Part shown: positions 37,044 to 45,571 of the stretch, one piece after another
Position numbering within the stretch: position 1 is the first letter of the stretch
Layout of the letters: each line of letters opens with the position of its first letter
Source of the DNA: Planctomycetes bacterium syqfu
GTDB lineage: Bacteria; Planctomycetota; Phycisphaerae; Phycisphaerales; Phycisphaeraceae
Direction of reading: 5' to 3'
NCBI GenBank assembly: GCA_020974905.1
Contig: CP087563.1
Coordinates: forward strand, 4,216,001-4,280,000
DNA length: 64,000 nucleotides
Program-made: the position numbers and the translations under genes
The notes under the pieces: model-generated
The model's database searches: none
What the model saw: the letters and a program-made list of their open reading frames with translations, nothing else
What the model was told of the DNA's origin: nothing

Positions 37044-37189
37044 TATTAGGCGCTGGATCGGGTGGGTCAAGTGGGGGTAAGAAAATTCGTGAGATTGGTG
37101 ATCGGGATGGACGGTAGTGCCGAGTTACAGGCGTTGAAACAGCCGGTGATTATCACCTTTCAGACGTGATTTCAGACCTCGCGCAACAA

Positions 37190-37225
37190 AAACCCCACAG
37201 ACCAGCTCCGGTGATCTGTGGGGTA
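37190..37225 (-). terminator. Terminator of fliN-like gene
   Basis: Perfect 10-bp stem ACCCCACAGA/TCTGTGGGGT (37192-37201 and 37215-37224), followed on the minus strand by TTTTTGTT. It lies about 47 nt after the stop codon. Confidence 0.85.
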
Positions 37226-37271
37226 GCATCTTGTCAGACATGTTTTATGTTAACTGTTTATCAACAGATAT

Positions 37272-37541
37272 TTATCCGCCACCCATCGCCTTGACAATAT
37301 CGGATGGCGAACCGACATTGGTCACTGAAAAGCCGAAATTTTCACCGACTTTCACCGCAACGCCCGTGCCGATTTTGATGTTGTTGATCAGCAGATCGAG
37401 TTCTTCTTCAGCACTCTTGTTCAGTTCCAGAATCGCACCGGGGCACAGCGTCAGGACATCGTCCATGGCCACTTTCTGCTGGCCAACCTGCACGATGACG
37501 GGCACGGTGAGATTCAAAATGGTCTTGACGTCAGTAGGCAT
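37272..37541 (-). CDS. FliN/SpoA-domain protein, orphan
   Basis: An 89-residue protein consisting of one SpoA (surface presentation of antigens) domain, as in the flagellar motor switch protein FliN: LNLTVPVIVQVGQQKVAMDDVLTLCPGAILEL followed by a strand-rich second half with GTGVAVKVGENFG. It would form the C-ring part of a flagellum or a type III secretion sorting platform. No other flagellar gene is near. It has its own promoter-like TAGGTT 6 nt before the ATG and its own terminator. Confidence 0.85.
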   Translation of the reverse strand: MPTDVKTILNLTVPVIVQVGQQKVAMDDVLTLCPGAILELNKSAEEELDLLINNIKIGTGVAVKVGENFGFSVTNVGSPSDIVKAMGGG

Positions 37542-37547
37542 ATACAA

Positions 37548-37553
37548 AACCTA
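37548..37553 (-). promoter_or_regulatory. -10-like TAGGTT, 6 nt before fliN-like ATG
   Basis: On the minus strand TAGGTT is followed by TTGTAT and the ATG at 37541. There is no Shine-Dalgarno sequence. Confidence 0.35.
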
Positions 37554-37641
37554 TCGGCGATTGAGGGGGCTCGGGATTAAGTCTTTGGGCAAAACTTGGT
37601 TTACTGCGTAAACTGCTTGCCAGTCAAACGTTATCGTCTTC

Positions 37642-37720
37642 ACCACAGAGACACAGAGACACAGAGTAAAAAAAGAGTTTTTCTCTGCCTTGTTCTCTGT
37701 GCCTCTGTGACTCTGTGGTA
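37642..37720. repeat. Tandem-armed inverted repeat, CACAGAG family
   Basis: The left arm consists of CCACAGAGACACAGAGACAC units and the right arm of CTCTGTGCCTCTGTGACTC units; an A/T-rich loop includes AGAG/CTCT. It lies just after the trpE stop and may end its transcript. Confidence 0.8.
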
Positions 37721-37745
37721 AAGCCATGTGATAACTAACCTTGAC

Positions 37746-39311
37746 TCACCGGCCAAATGCCTCGGAGGCGATCTTCACGGCCTTGGCCATGGCGGCGGCC
37801 TTGTTGACGGTTTCCTGGTGTTCGGCATCAGGATCACTGTCCGCGACAATGCCAGCGCCGACCTGGATGTAGACGTTCCACTGACCATCTTCGCGGGGCA
37901 TGACCACCATGGTCCGCAGCGCCAGCGCCATGTCCATATTGCCAGCAAAGTCCGCGTACCCCACGGCACCGGCATAGGGTCCGCGGCGGGTCGGTTCCAT
38001 ATCGTCAATGATCTGCATCGCACGCACCTTCGGGGCGCCGCTGACGGTTCCCACCGGTAACGCCATCTGTAAGGCGTCCCAACAGGTGCAGTCATCGCGG
38101 AGCTTGCCGGTCACAGTTGAACTGATGTGCATGACATGGCTGTAGCGTTCGACATTCATGATGCGCGGCAACTCGATCGTCCCCGGCTGTGCAACACGCC
38201 CCACGTCGTTTCGCCCCAGGTCCACGAGCATGATGTGCTCGGATTGGTCCTTGGGGTCTGCAAGGAGTTCTTCTTCCAGTGCTTTGTCTTCGGTCTCAGT
38301 TTTGCCCCGATGACGCGTACCAGCCAGCGGTCGGTTGGTGACCACGCCATCCTGCACTCTGCATAAAATCTCCGGCGAAGCCCCCACGAGAATACAACCC
38401 TGGATCTGCATGTAGAACATGTACGGCGAGGGATTGACCACACGCAACGCGCGATAGATATCAAACGGGTCAGCATCACAGACCAGATCAAATCGCTGGG
38501 AGGGGACGAACTGGAAGATGTCGCCTGCCATGATGAACTCTTTGCCATCGACGACGCATTTCTGATAGCCGCCTTCACCCATGTTGCTCGCGGGCATCGG
38601 CGGTGGCGGGGACTCCAGATCGATATCACCAGCAGGTAACTCCTGTCCTGCAAACGTGACCGCAGGCGTCTCCATGCGTTCGACCAAATCTTCAAGTCGA
38701 TCGTTGGCTTCCTGATAGCCATCATCCAGCGAGTCATACAACGCAGGCTCGACATGCGTCACGACCAACACGCATTTCTGCACGTTGTCGAAGATCACCA
38801 TGTCCTTGTAAAGCTGCATGTGAATGTCGGGGATGTTCCGGTCATCCGCAGGCGGGTTAGGCAGCTTTTCACCTTCGAGATACCGCACTGCGTCATAGGT
38901 CACGCAACCCACCCAACCGCCGGTGAAATCAGGCAAACCGGGGACGCGTATGGTCTTGTATGACTCTGAATAGTTGGCTAAATCACGCAGTGGGTCCGGG
39001 CATTCGTAGCTTCGCGAGTTGGCAGGATTTTCGTGATCCAGATACTGAACCGTGTTGCGACGGGCAATGACCTGTGCTGCGGGATTGGTTCCCAGGAAGC
39101 TGTAGCGTCCCTGGCGATCACCGCCGATGACGGACTCAAGCAGGAAGCTCGGTGCCATCCGTTCGTCGGGTCGGACCAGGCGACGGTAAGCCAGCACGGG
39201 TGTGAGTTGGTCGCTCATCAGGCGACGGAAAACAGGGATCACCTGCCCGGGCGCGGAAGCCTGCTTGGCAAGGTCGGTAAACGTTTTGAAGTCAGGGATG
39301 TTCTTGGGCAT
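37746..39311 (-). CDS. trpE: Anthranilate synthase component I
   Basis: Chorismate-using anthranilate synthase large subunit, 521 residues, first step of tryptophan synthesis. Chorismate-binding signatures are LAGTRHRGKTETED, LLADPKDQSEHIMLVDLGRND, YSHVMHISSTVTG, ALPVGTVSGAPKVRAM and IQVGAGIVADSDP. The N-terminal regulatory half is present, including LLESVIGGDRQGRYSFLG, the Trp-feedback region. The partner glutaminase trpG is not adjacent. It is flanked by two tandem-armed inverted repeats, one 30 nt before the start codon. Confidence 0.95.
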   Translation of the reverse strand: MPKNIPDFKTFTDLAKQASAPGQVIPVFRRLMSDQLTPVLAYRRLVRPDERMAPSFLLESVIGGDRQGRYSFLGTNPAAQVIARRNTVQYLDHENPANSRSYECPDPLRDLANYSESYKTIRVPGLPDFTGGWVGCVTYDAVRYLEGEKLPNPPADDRNIPDIHMQLYKDMVIFDNVQKCVLVVTHVEPALYDSLDDGYQEANDRLEDLVERMETPAVTFAGQELPAGDIDLESPPPPMPASNMGEGGYQKCVVDGKEFIMAGDIFQFVPSQRFDLVCDADPFDIYRALRVVNPSPYMFYMQIQGCILVGASPEILCRVQDGVVTNRPLAGTRHRGKTETEDKALEEELLADPKDQSEHIMLVDLGRNDVGRVAQPGTIELPRIMNVERYSHVMHISSTVTGKLRDDCTCWDALQMALPVGTVSGAPKVRAMQIIDDMEPTRRGPYAGAVGYADFAGNMDMALALRTMVVMPREDGQWNVYIQVGAGIVADSDPDAEHQETVNKAAAMAKAVKIASEAFGR

Positions 39312-39340
39312 GATTACTATTCTGGTTTAAAAGACATTAA

Positions 39341-39435
39341 ACCACAGATGAACACAGATAAACACAGATTTGGCTTCGATGAACACACTTGGTTGATTTG
39401 TCTTTATCTGTGTTCATCTGTGTTGATCTGTGGTT
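39341..39435. repeat. Tandem-armed inverted repeat, CACAGATGAA family
   Basis: Left arm ACCACAGATGAACACAGATA (and on), right arm TATCTGTGTTCATCTGTGTT (and on) ending in TGTGGTT. It lies between the hypothetical gene and trpE, in the trpE 5' region. Confidence 0.8.
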
Positions 39436-39470
39436 CATTGCCTTGGCTCAATGTGCTTGATCATTCTCGA

Positions 39471-39866
39471 TTAATCGTCATCCAGCGAATCGGGGAGCAT
39501 TTCCGCCTTTTCGCCTTTGGCTGTTTTTTCAGCGTGTTTCTTGACCCATGTTTCCCAGCTCTTGCCTGCTGCTGCATCCTTGCCTGAAAAATGGATCCTG
39601 GCGATCTGACTGTAGGGCACCACGAATTGATCATCGGTGCCCTTGGGCCACATCCGCGCGATCGGCGGGTTGTCCGTCGGACGGCGGTCATAGAGATAAC
39701 CTTCGACCTGCGAACCATCGAGCAGTTCCAGGATCACATCACCGCGATAGTCCACCGCCTGGGCGATGATTGCATCGACATCATCGGCCTGTGTGCAGTC
39801 CAGTGTCTTGCCTTGCAGAGATGGCGCTTCGTCGGTCACATCGGATGTCTGAGGCATGTCATTCAT
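39471..39866 (-). CDS. Conserved-looking hypothetical, Sm-like barrel possible
   Basis: A 131-residue protein of unknown function. The middle (VILELLDGSQVEGYLYDRRP and VVPYSQIARIHFSGKD) has the strand pattern of a small Sm-like or SH3-like barrel that reads a DG turn; the C-terminus is charged (KKHAEKTAKGEK) and ends in an acidic SLDDD. The start is placed at the second ATG (39866) because TACACT lies exactly 6 nt upstream; the first ATG at 39872 would overlap that spacing. It lies about 160 nt upstream of trpE with a repeat between. Confidence 0.6.
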   Translation of the reverse strand: MNDMPQTSDVTDEAPSLQGKTLDCTQADDVDAIIAQAVDYRGDVILELLDGSQVEGYLYDRRPTDNPPIARMWPKGTDDQFVVPYSQIARIHFSGKDAAAGKSWETWVKKHAEKTAKGEKAEMLPDSLDDD

Positions 39867-39872
39867 GGTCAT

Positions 39873-39878
39873 AGTGTA
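39873..39878 (-). promoter_or_regulatory. -10-like TACACT, 6 nt before hypothetical ATG
   Basis: On the minus strand TACACT is followed by ATGACC and the ATG at 39866. Confidence 0.35.
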
Positions 39879-39947
39879 ATTGAGGTATTGATCCTAAGCG
39901 AACCGGAAAGTGATGCGTGTTGAGGTGTGAGATGGATGACTCATCCC

Positions 39948-40046
39948 AAGCCGTGTCCCTCCTGGGGCACGGGTGTATGACGCGCGTTGTGAGGCGTGAC
40001 AACCGGTAGCCAAGGCAACCCGTCCCTCAGGAGAGGTACGGGTTTT
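39948..40046. repeat. Inverted pair of ACCCGTGCC-type repeats (copies 3 and 4)
   Basis: AAGCCGTGTCCCTCCTGGGG at 39948 and CAAGGCAACCCGTCCCTCAG at 40011 are related copies in opposite orientation, about 36 nt apart. They lie between the hypothetical gene and the LacI gene. The rest of this 320-bp gap holds LacI operator and promoter sequence at 40151-40193. Confidence 0.6.
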
Positions 40047-40150
40047 GGGGAACCAGAAGGTGATGATCAATATCGCAAGATACATAACGGTTACCTTTAA
40101 GAAATCTCCACACCAACCCTTGACTGTTCCCGAATCGCGCCTAGGATTAA

Positions 40151-40187
40151 ATTAAACGTTACATTAAACTTAATTAAACGATACATT
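40151..40187 (+). promoter_or_regulatory. Direct-repeat operator plus TACATT -10 of LacI gene
   Basis: ATTAAACGTTACATT (40151-40165) and ATTAAACGATACATT (40173-40187) match at 14 of 15 positions with 22-bp periodicity, so both face the same side of the helix. The second copy contains TACATT (40182-40187), which is 6 nt before the LacI ATG. Confidence 0.55.
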
Positions 40188-40193
40188 TCAAAT

Positions 40194-41288
40194 ATGCCAA
40201 CCACGCTCAAACAAGTCGCCCAGGCCGCCCGGTGTTCCGTCGCTGTGGCTTCGAAAGTGCTCAACAATGCCAAGGGCAATGTCGTCGTCAGCACGGAAAC
40301 CTCCGACCGTGTCCGCAAGATTGCGCAGCAGATGGGTTACCGTCCCAACCATGTCGCCCGGTCACTGGTCAGCCGGACCACCAAAACCATTGGCCTGTTC
40401 ATCTGGCAGGAGGGGCCCTTCTCAGGGATCAGCCAGGACTACGAAGCGAACATGATCGCGGGGATCGACGAGGTCACCCGTCAGCGTGGCTATGACACCA
40501 TGCTGCTCAATGCTTCGGGGGACGATCCGCTGGGCAACTGCATCGACAAGTGTCGCCAGGGCCGCTTTGATGGCCTGATTCTGCTGCGGACACCTGAAGA
40601 TGAGACGTGGCTGAATCAGTTGGCCAAGCATATGCCCCATGTCGTTGCCATCAACACACTCTGTGAAGCGCCGCAGACCGACGTTGCCATCTTCGATCAT
40701 CACATGGCCTGCAAACTCGCGCTGGAACATCTCATGTCACTGGGCCATCGCAAGATCGGTTTCATCGGCAACACCCGCCCGATCCATGCAGGCTCGGCTC
40801 GTCGTGACATCGGCTTGGAGCAGCGCCAACTGGGCTTCATCAAGGCAGCCAAGGTGCTTGGACTGGATATCGACGAACGCTGGATATTCGACACCCAATG
40901 GAAGCAGTATGTCCCCAAACCCGGCGAGGATTTCATCTGCCAGGAAGGTCATATGGCGGTCCAATGGTTTGAATCACTCGACAATAAACCCACAGCCTAC
41001 ATCGGCGGTGTGTTCCGTTCTGCCATCGGTGCTGTCCAGCAGTGTCAACAAATGGGCTTAACCGTCCCTGATCAACGCAGCATCGTGGGCATTGGTGATC
41101 GGGAATGGTGCAAGTTCATCACCCCGGCATTGACCACCATCAGCAACTCACTGACGCCCATTGGTCACTGGGCTGCAACACGTTTGATTGATCGGATTGA
41201 ACACAAAGCTCATGCCACCCAAGGTGTCCGCCAGGTCTTTGCACCGGAGTTGATTCTCCGCCAATCGACCGGTCCATGCGAGGCCTGA
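40194..41288 (+). CDS. LacI-family regulator (module 3)
   Basis: LacI/GalR transcription factor, 364 residues. Helix-turn-helix [20 protein letters not shown], hinge [18 protein letters not shown], then the sugar-binding domain (about 65-355). It heads a plus-strand operon with a pseudopilin gene 34 nt downstream and a secreted beta-helix gene after that. A direct-repeat operator overlaps its own -10 element, which suggests autorepression. No Shine-Dalgarno sequence is present; the mRNA is probably leaderless. Confidence 0.93.
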   Translation: MPTTLKQVAQAARCSVAVASKVLNNAKGNVVVSTETSDRVRKIAQQMGYRPNHVARSLVSRTTKTIGLFIWQEGPFSGISQDYEANMIAGIDEVTRQRGYDTMLLNASGDDPLGNCIDKCRQGRFDGLILLRTPEDETWLNQLAKHMPHVVAINTLCEAPQTDVAIFDHHMACKLALEHLMSLGHRKIGFIGNTRPIHAGSARRDIGLEQRQLGFIKAAKVLGLDIDERWIFDTQWKQYVPKPGEDFICQEGHMAVQWFESLDNKPTAYIGGVFRSAIGAVQQCQQMGLTVPDQRSIVGIGDREWCKFITPALTTISNSLTPIGHWAATRLIDRIEHKAHATQGVRQVFAPELILRQSTGPCEA

Positions 41289-41322
41289 TTTTGATTTGAT
41301 TGTTACTGACAAAGGATTGAAC

Positions 41323-42111
41323 ATGCGCAACCCCAACCGTCAAACGCCTGTTGCCAACGGTCGGTCCAGTTCCGGCTTTACGCTCATTGAGTTGCTGGTG
41401 GTGATCTCGATCATCGCCCTGCTCATTGCGATTCTCCTGCCATCCCTTGCTGCAGCGCGTGAGTCGGCGCGGTCGATCAAGTGTGGTGCCAATCAGCGAC
41501 AGATCGGCGTGGCCATCATGGCGTATGTCGGTGACTTTGCAGACTACCTGCCACCGGTGCGCGATACGGCGGTTGACCTGACCACGTGGGACTGGGCGAT
41601 CCGTTCGTATCTGAACATCAACGACACCAACGATCCGGGCACCATCATTTTTTACTGTGAGTCCGAAGATATCTCAGCGGATAATCCTGATAGCAGTCGC
41701 CCCACTCGGTCCTATGGCTACAACCATGCCATCGGCCAAAGCGGGACCAACGGCAAGTACCCGCGGACACTCACCGACTTCACCACCGGTTATGCCAATC
41801 CCAACCGCTCACTGCTCATTGCAGACATGGGTATCAGCACCATGAACAACCATGCCATCGGTCGCCGTTATGGCGGGAATCTCACCCCCTTCAAGACCGA
41901 CGAAATCTTCATGTACTCCAACGGCAATGATGTCGTCGAACCCAATGAAGATAAACTCCGACACGGTCAGGGAAGAGACGCACTTAACGCGCTCTACATC
42001 GACGGACATGTCGAACGCCGCAACGATCCGTGGTTCATGGCAAACGGCAGCGGCCCCCAACTCGACTCACTCGAATCCCTGAATATCTGGTACTGGAACT
42101 GGCCCCAGTAG
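41323..42111 (+). CDS. Pseudopilin (module 3)
   Basis: A 262-residue pilin-like protein. A leader of about 18 residues ends in SSSG, followed by [18 protein letters not shown]. The C-terminal region has [12 protein letters not shown], related to the H-X9-DG motif with a longer spacer (H-X12-DG). AAAGGA precedes the ATG at 41323. It lies between the LacI and beta-helix genes. Prepilin peptidase processing is expected; the function is unknown. Confidence 0.88.
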   Translation: MRNPNRQTPVANGRSSSGFTLIELLVVISIIALLIAILLPSLAAARESARSIKCGANQRQIGVAIMAYVGDFADYLPPVRDTAVDLTTWDWAIRSYLNINDTNDPGTIIFYCESEDISADNPDSSRPTRSYGYNHAIGQSGTNGKYPRTLTDFTTGYANPNRSLLIADMGISTMNNHAIGRRYGGNLTPFKTDEIFMYSNGNDVVEPNEDKLRHGQGRDALNALYIDGHVERRNDPWFMANGSGPQLDSLESLNIWYWNWPQ

Positions 42112-42163
42112 TTTTCCCCGACAAATCGAACACCACCAATCCACGCACAAATGCACATTAAAG

Positions 42164-42186
42164 CCCTGGGATTTGAACCCCAGGGG
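42164..42186 (+). terminator. CCCTGGG hairpin between pseudopilin and beta-helix genes
   Basis: Stem CCCTGGG/CCCAGGG with a loop of about 8 nt. The following sequence (GATGCCTTAAAAATT) is only weakly T-rich, so it may be a partial terminator or an mRNA stability hairpin. Confidence 0.4.
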
Positions 42187-42233
42187 ATGCCTTAAAAATT
42201 AAACAACATTTCGCATCACGAAAGCACACCTAT

Positions 42234-43745
42234 ATGTTCAAACGCACACTCATCTGCTTACTTGTCATGTCCATCCCCTCGGTCACCTTGGCTGACGCCA
42301 TCATCCCCGAGCATGGCAAATACACCACAGCCTATCAGTCCGACTGGAGCAAACTCCCCACCGGTGACATCACCGGCAAACGCGATCTATCCAACATCCA
42401 ATTCAAAGAAGTCATCGGCGAAGAATCGCGCATCAAGTTTGCCAACCAGGACACCGTCCATCTCAAAGACATTCACTACAAACTGCGTTGGAATAATCCC
42501 ACCGACAAGTACAACAACACCTTGATCTTCATTGCCAACGTCAAAAAGGTGATTCTGGAAAACATCGACATCATCAATCTTGATCCCGATTACAAAGCCT
42601 ATCACAGCATACTCATCGAAGGCGCAGACGAAGTGATCGTGCGCAACTGCTACTTTGCAGGCACCGTCCAAAGCTATCACCTTCGCATGGAAGGTTGTGG
42701 CGACATTCTCATCGAGAACGTCGAAATCGCGGGCATACAATATGACAATCGCCCGACCCATCGCTTAGGTGGCGGCATCTTCATCAACAATGGCGCATCG
42801 GGTCGTGGTGGCATCAACAACACCGGCCTGCGTGCTGAACATCCCCGACTTCCCGGCTGGCAGGTGATTCAGAACTGCTACATCCATGACAACTCGCAGG
42901 ACGATGATCACCGCCGCAATCAGGATGGCATTCTCATTCATGCACCGTCACATGGCCTGCTGTTTAACACCGTCGTGGAAAACTGGCTGCGCCCCAGTGG
43001 TGACTCAGCGTTTGATCTGGGTTTCAGACGTGTCGAACCCGAGTATCAGGACCGGACATTTCGCGTGGAACGCAACGTGATCCGCAACTGCACGTTTCTC
43101 AAAACACCCGGGCATGGCACCGGCCCCAACACGTTGCTGTTAGCCAACAACATCCTCATCAACTGCACCGTCGGAGACTACCACGGCGGTGGCGGGGACA
43201 ATCGCTATGTCCACAACACATTTATCTATGACTTGAATCAGGCACCCGAAGCGCTGCGTCAATTGGCGTTGCGTGGCTCGCAAGGTTTTAGTTGCCTCTG
43301 GAACTTTAAAGGCCGAACCTTCTACCATAACAATCTGGTCTATCGTCCTGCGGGTAACTTTTTCATGTTCTACATGAATGACCAAGGTGATCCACGCAAG
43401 TATCGGCAGGTGTATGCGGACAACAATGTCTATGCCATCGCGCCGTTGGATAGTGCCTACCTGCGAAGTGCCAATGACGGTTTAAAACTTCAAACGTTTG
43501 AGGATTGGCAGAAGGACACCGCACAGGACACTGAAAGCCAACTCGTCGAACCGTCGATGGTTCCATTCGTGAGTTATGCCAGCGGTGATTTTGACCTGAC
43601 GCATAATCCCTGGCCCGGTGTCGCGCCACTGCATGACAAGAAAGTCGAAGGCGTGTTGCTTGCTGTGTATCAGGATTTCAAAGGTACCCCCCGTGACAAA
43701 AAACATCCAACCGTCGGCGCGTTTGAAGCACCGGTTAAGCGTTAA
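42234..43745 (+). CDS. Secreted right-handed beta-helix protein (module 3)
   Basis: A 503-residue exported protein with a signal peptide of about 20 residues (MFKRTLICLL to VTLA). Residues about 70-400 show beta-helix rungs: KVILENIDIINL, EVIVRNCYFAG, DILIENVEIAG, WQVIQNCYIHDN, NVIRNCTFLKTPGHG. It resembles pectate-lyase-like proteins, but the catalytic residues are not clear. The C-terminal tail ends in HPTVGAFEAP, a common closing motif in such proteins. It is the last gene of the module; a bidirectional terminator follows. Confidence 0.82.
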   Translation: MFKRTLICLLVMSIPSVTLADAIIPEHGKYTTAYQSDWSKLPTGDITGKRDLSNIQFKEVIGEESRIKFANQDTVHLKDIHYKLRWNNPTDKYNNTLIFIANVKKVILENIDIINLDPDYKAYHSILIEGADEVIVRNCYFAGTVQSYHLRMEGCGDILIENVEIAGIQYDNRPTHRLGGGIFINNGASGRGGINNTGLRAEHPRLPGWQVIQNCYIHDNSQDDDHRRNQDGILIHAPSHGLLFNTVVENWLRPSGDSAFDLGFRRVEPEYQDRTFRVERNVIRNCTFLKTPGHGTGPNTLLLANNILINCTVGDYHGGGGDNRYVHNTFIYDLNQAPEALRQLALRGSQGFSCLWNFKGRTFYHNNLVYRPAGNFFMFYMNDQGDPRKYRQVYADNNVYAIAPLDSAYLRSANDGLKLQTFEDWQKDTAQDTESQLVEPSMVPFVSYASGDFDLTHNPWPGVAPLHDKKVEGVLLAVYQDFKGTPRDKKHPTVGAFEAPVKR

Positions 43746-43786
43746 TGTATCTTCGAACTGTTTGGCTCGTCGAACCATCTGTCTTT

Positions 43787-43942
43787 ACCACGAAGACACG
43801 AAGAGCACGAAGGACACAAAGCAAGGCAAAAGCCAATTCATTTGGATTTAAAAAACAGAGAACACATTGACCTCGTGTCGTGAGATCGGTGTGTTCTCTG
43901 TCTTTATATTCTGCTTGATTTATCTTCGTGGACTTCGTGGTT
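43787..43942. repeat. Tandem-armed inverted repeat, CACGAAG family, copy 2
   Basis: Left arm of CACGAAG-type units (43787-43821) and right arm CTTCGTGGACTTCGTGGTT (43924-43942). The loop contains a complete terminator hairpin (43849-43910). It lies between the convergent beta-helix and folE2 genes. Confidence 0.75.
43849..43910. terminator. Bidirectional terminator between beta-helix gene and folE2
   Basis: Perfect 12-bp stem ACAGAGAACACA/TGTGTTCTCTGT (43855-43866 and 43890-43901). A T-rich run follows on the minus strand (six T) and CTTTATATT on the plus strand. Confidence 0.75.
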
Positions 43943-43971
43943 AAAAACCAATCGCACGATTAATCGGCACC

Positions 43972-44796
43972 TCAACACACGCCAAAGTTGTCTGCTTCTT
44001 TATCCTTTTCGATAAAGGCGTAGGCATTGTGGTTGTGGATGGACTCGAAGTTTTCGCTGGTGATCTGGTACCACTTGATGCGGTTTTCAGCATCGAGCAT
44101 GACCGCCAGATCGCGGACGATGTCTTCGACGAACTTGGGATTGTCGTAGGCTTTCTCGGTGACCCATTTTTCGTCGGGGCGTTTGAGTACAGCAAACACA
44201 GGTGAGCTTGCAGCCTTTTCAACGATCTCAAAGACTTCTTCGATCCACATTTTCTTGCCTTGAGCAAAGCGGACACGGGCTTCGATTTCACAGCGTTGGT
44301 TGTGAGCACCGTAATCAGAGATTTCCTTGGAGCAGGGGCACAGCGATTTGCCGGGCACCTTCACGCCCATGATGAAATCGCTCTTGGCACCGGCGACGGC
44401 TTCGAAGGTTACTTCCAAATCCAGCAAGCTCGGCGAGCCGGTCACGGGCGCTTTCTTGTGGATGAAGTATGGGAAGGTCAGAAACAGGTGAGCTTCCTCA
44501 GCTTCCAGACGTTCCTTGATGTCACGGGCGACATTCATGATCTGGTCAGACCGCATGCATTCGTTGTGCTTGTTGAGCACTTCCAGAAAACGGGACATGT
44601 GGGTGCCCTTCTGGTAGTGCGGCAAGCCGACGTACATATTGACTTTGGCAACGGTGTTCTGAACGTTGCCGGTCGCTGGGCAATGCAGACTGATGGGATA
44701 GGTGATGTCCTTGACGCCGACCTTGTCGATGGCGACGCGGCGGGAATCGGAAGAACCTTGCACATCAGGCATGGCAGCGGAGTTGTTGGCGGTCAT
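43972..44796 (-). CDS. folE2: GTP cyclohydrolase FolE2 (type IB)
   Basis: GTP cyclohydrolase IB, 274 residues, converting GTP to 7,8-dihydroneopterin triphosphate, the first step of folate and queuosine precursor synthesis. The metal/active-site region KSLCPCSKEISDYGAHNQR has Cys153 and Cys155; NVARDIKERLEAEEAH and SFESIHNHNAYAF-like C-terminal segments match the family. The type IB enzyme works with metals other than zinc, useful under zinc limitation. AAGGA lies 6 nt before the ATG. It supplies the substrate for QueD encoded at 8489. Confidence 0.95.
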   Translation of the reverse strand: MTANNSAAMPDVQGSSDSRRVAIDKVGVKDITYPISLHCPATGNVQNTVAKVNMYVGLPHYQKGTHMSRFLEVLNKHNECMRSDQIMNVARDIKERLEAEEAHLFLTFPYFIHKKAPVTGSPSLLDLEVTFEAVAGAKSDFIMGVKVPGKSLCPCSKEISDYGAHNQRCEIEARVRFAQGKKMWIEEVFEIVEKAASSPVFAVLKRPDEKWVTEKAYDNPKFVEDIVRDLAVMLDAENRIKWYQITSENFESIHNHNAYAFIEKDKEADNFGVC

Positions 44797-44849
44797 GACG
44801 TATCCTTATCTCAAAAACGCAGCGGAGTCGGCCGCAGGGCTTTACTTCA

Positions 44850-44919
44850 GGGACTAGCGACTGGCGACTAGAAAAAGACATGAACCGCAGTTGCATTCAA
44901 TGTCTTAACCCTAGTCCCT
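44850..44919. repeat. Tandem-armed inverted repeat, GGGACTAG family, copy 1
   Basis: Left arm GGGACTAGCGACTGGCGACT and right arm CCCTAGTCCCT. The loop contains an AAGACAT/ATGTCTT hairpin. It lies in the 319-bp gap between folE2 and the Hsp20-like gene; nothing else is recognised in that gap. Confidence 0.7.
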
Positions 44920-45115
44920 CTTTCACACCAAAAATCCCCAAGAGGAACACTTTAACGCATCTTGACGGTTCAAACCACCCACTTGTTGGGGTTATTCCCG
45001 GTATTGCGAACTAGAGAATGCCGGTTTAATGGGTTATAACAGATGGTAAATCATGCCAAACCCCAACGGCAGGGAGATATCTCCCAGCGATTGCTACTGG
45101 GAACTGGAGAAGGAT

Positions 45116-45565
45116 ATGAACAGCGAAACGGATACACAAACCACGCCATCCTTGGAGCTTAACGTACCGGACGATCCCACCGGCAAGAGCAATTGCAGCC
45201 AGGGCCCCGGCGGGAGTTGGAAGTGGCGCAGCGGGGATTTCAATCCCAATGACAGTTGGGCGCCCACCGTCAATGTCTACCAGATGTCCCGGCGTGTGGA
45301 AGTCTGCATTGACGTCTCGGGCATGGACATGAGCAAGATCGACTTACAGATTCAAAGTCAAACGCTCTTGATCCGCGGTGTGCGTCAGGCACCTGACCCC
45401 CGTCGAACGACCGACGAGACATGTAAGATTCTGTGTATGGAAATCGACCACGGGCCGTTCTGCAAAGAAGTCCCGCTGCCGGATCCAATTGACACCTACC
45501 GGATCATGACACGGTACACCGACGGATACCTGTGGGTGACCTTGCCGTTGCGATCGCAGGGGTGA
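45116..45565 (+). CDS. Hsp20/alpha-crystallin-like protein, Cys-rich
   Basis: A 149-residue protein whose second half (about 65-145) matches the alpha-crystallin domain: VNVYQMSRRVEVCIDVSGMD, KIDLQIQSQTLLIRGVRQ, and a final YTDGYLWVTLPL strand. Unusual points: five cysteines (SNCSQ, EVCID, ETCKILC and PFCKE) and no C-terminal I-x-I tail. It is probably an atypical small heat shock protein. The start at 45116 has GGAG 6 nt upstream; an earlier ATG at 45053 has none. lon follows about 110 nt downstream. Confidence 0.72.
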   Translation: MNSETDTQTTPSLELNVPDDPTGKSNCSQGPGGSWKWRSGDFNPNDSWAPTVNVYQMSRRVEVCIDVSGMDMSKIDLQIQSQTLLIRGVRQAPDPRRTTDETCKILCMEIDHGPFCKEVPLPDPIDTYRIMTRYTDGYLWVTLPLRSQG

Positions 45566-45571
45566 GAGAGA

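Noticed and set aside
37642-37720. CRISPR-like short repeats
   Set aside because: Repeats are 6-10 nt without spacers and in inverted halves; no cas gene is present anywhere in the window.
39312-39340. Trp attenuator upstream of trpE
   Set aside because: Only 29 nt separate the repeat from the start codon and there is no leader peptide with Trp codons; the repeat arms do not offer terminator/antiterminator alternatives.
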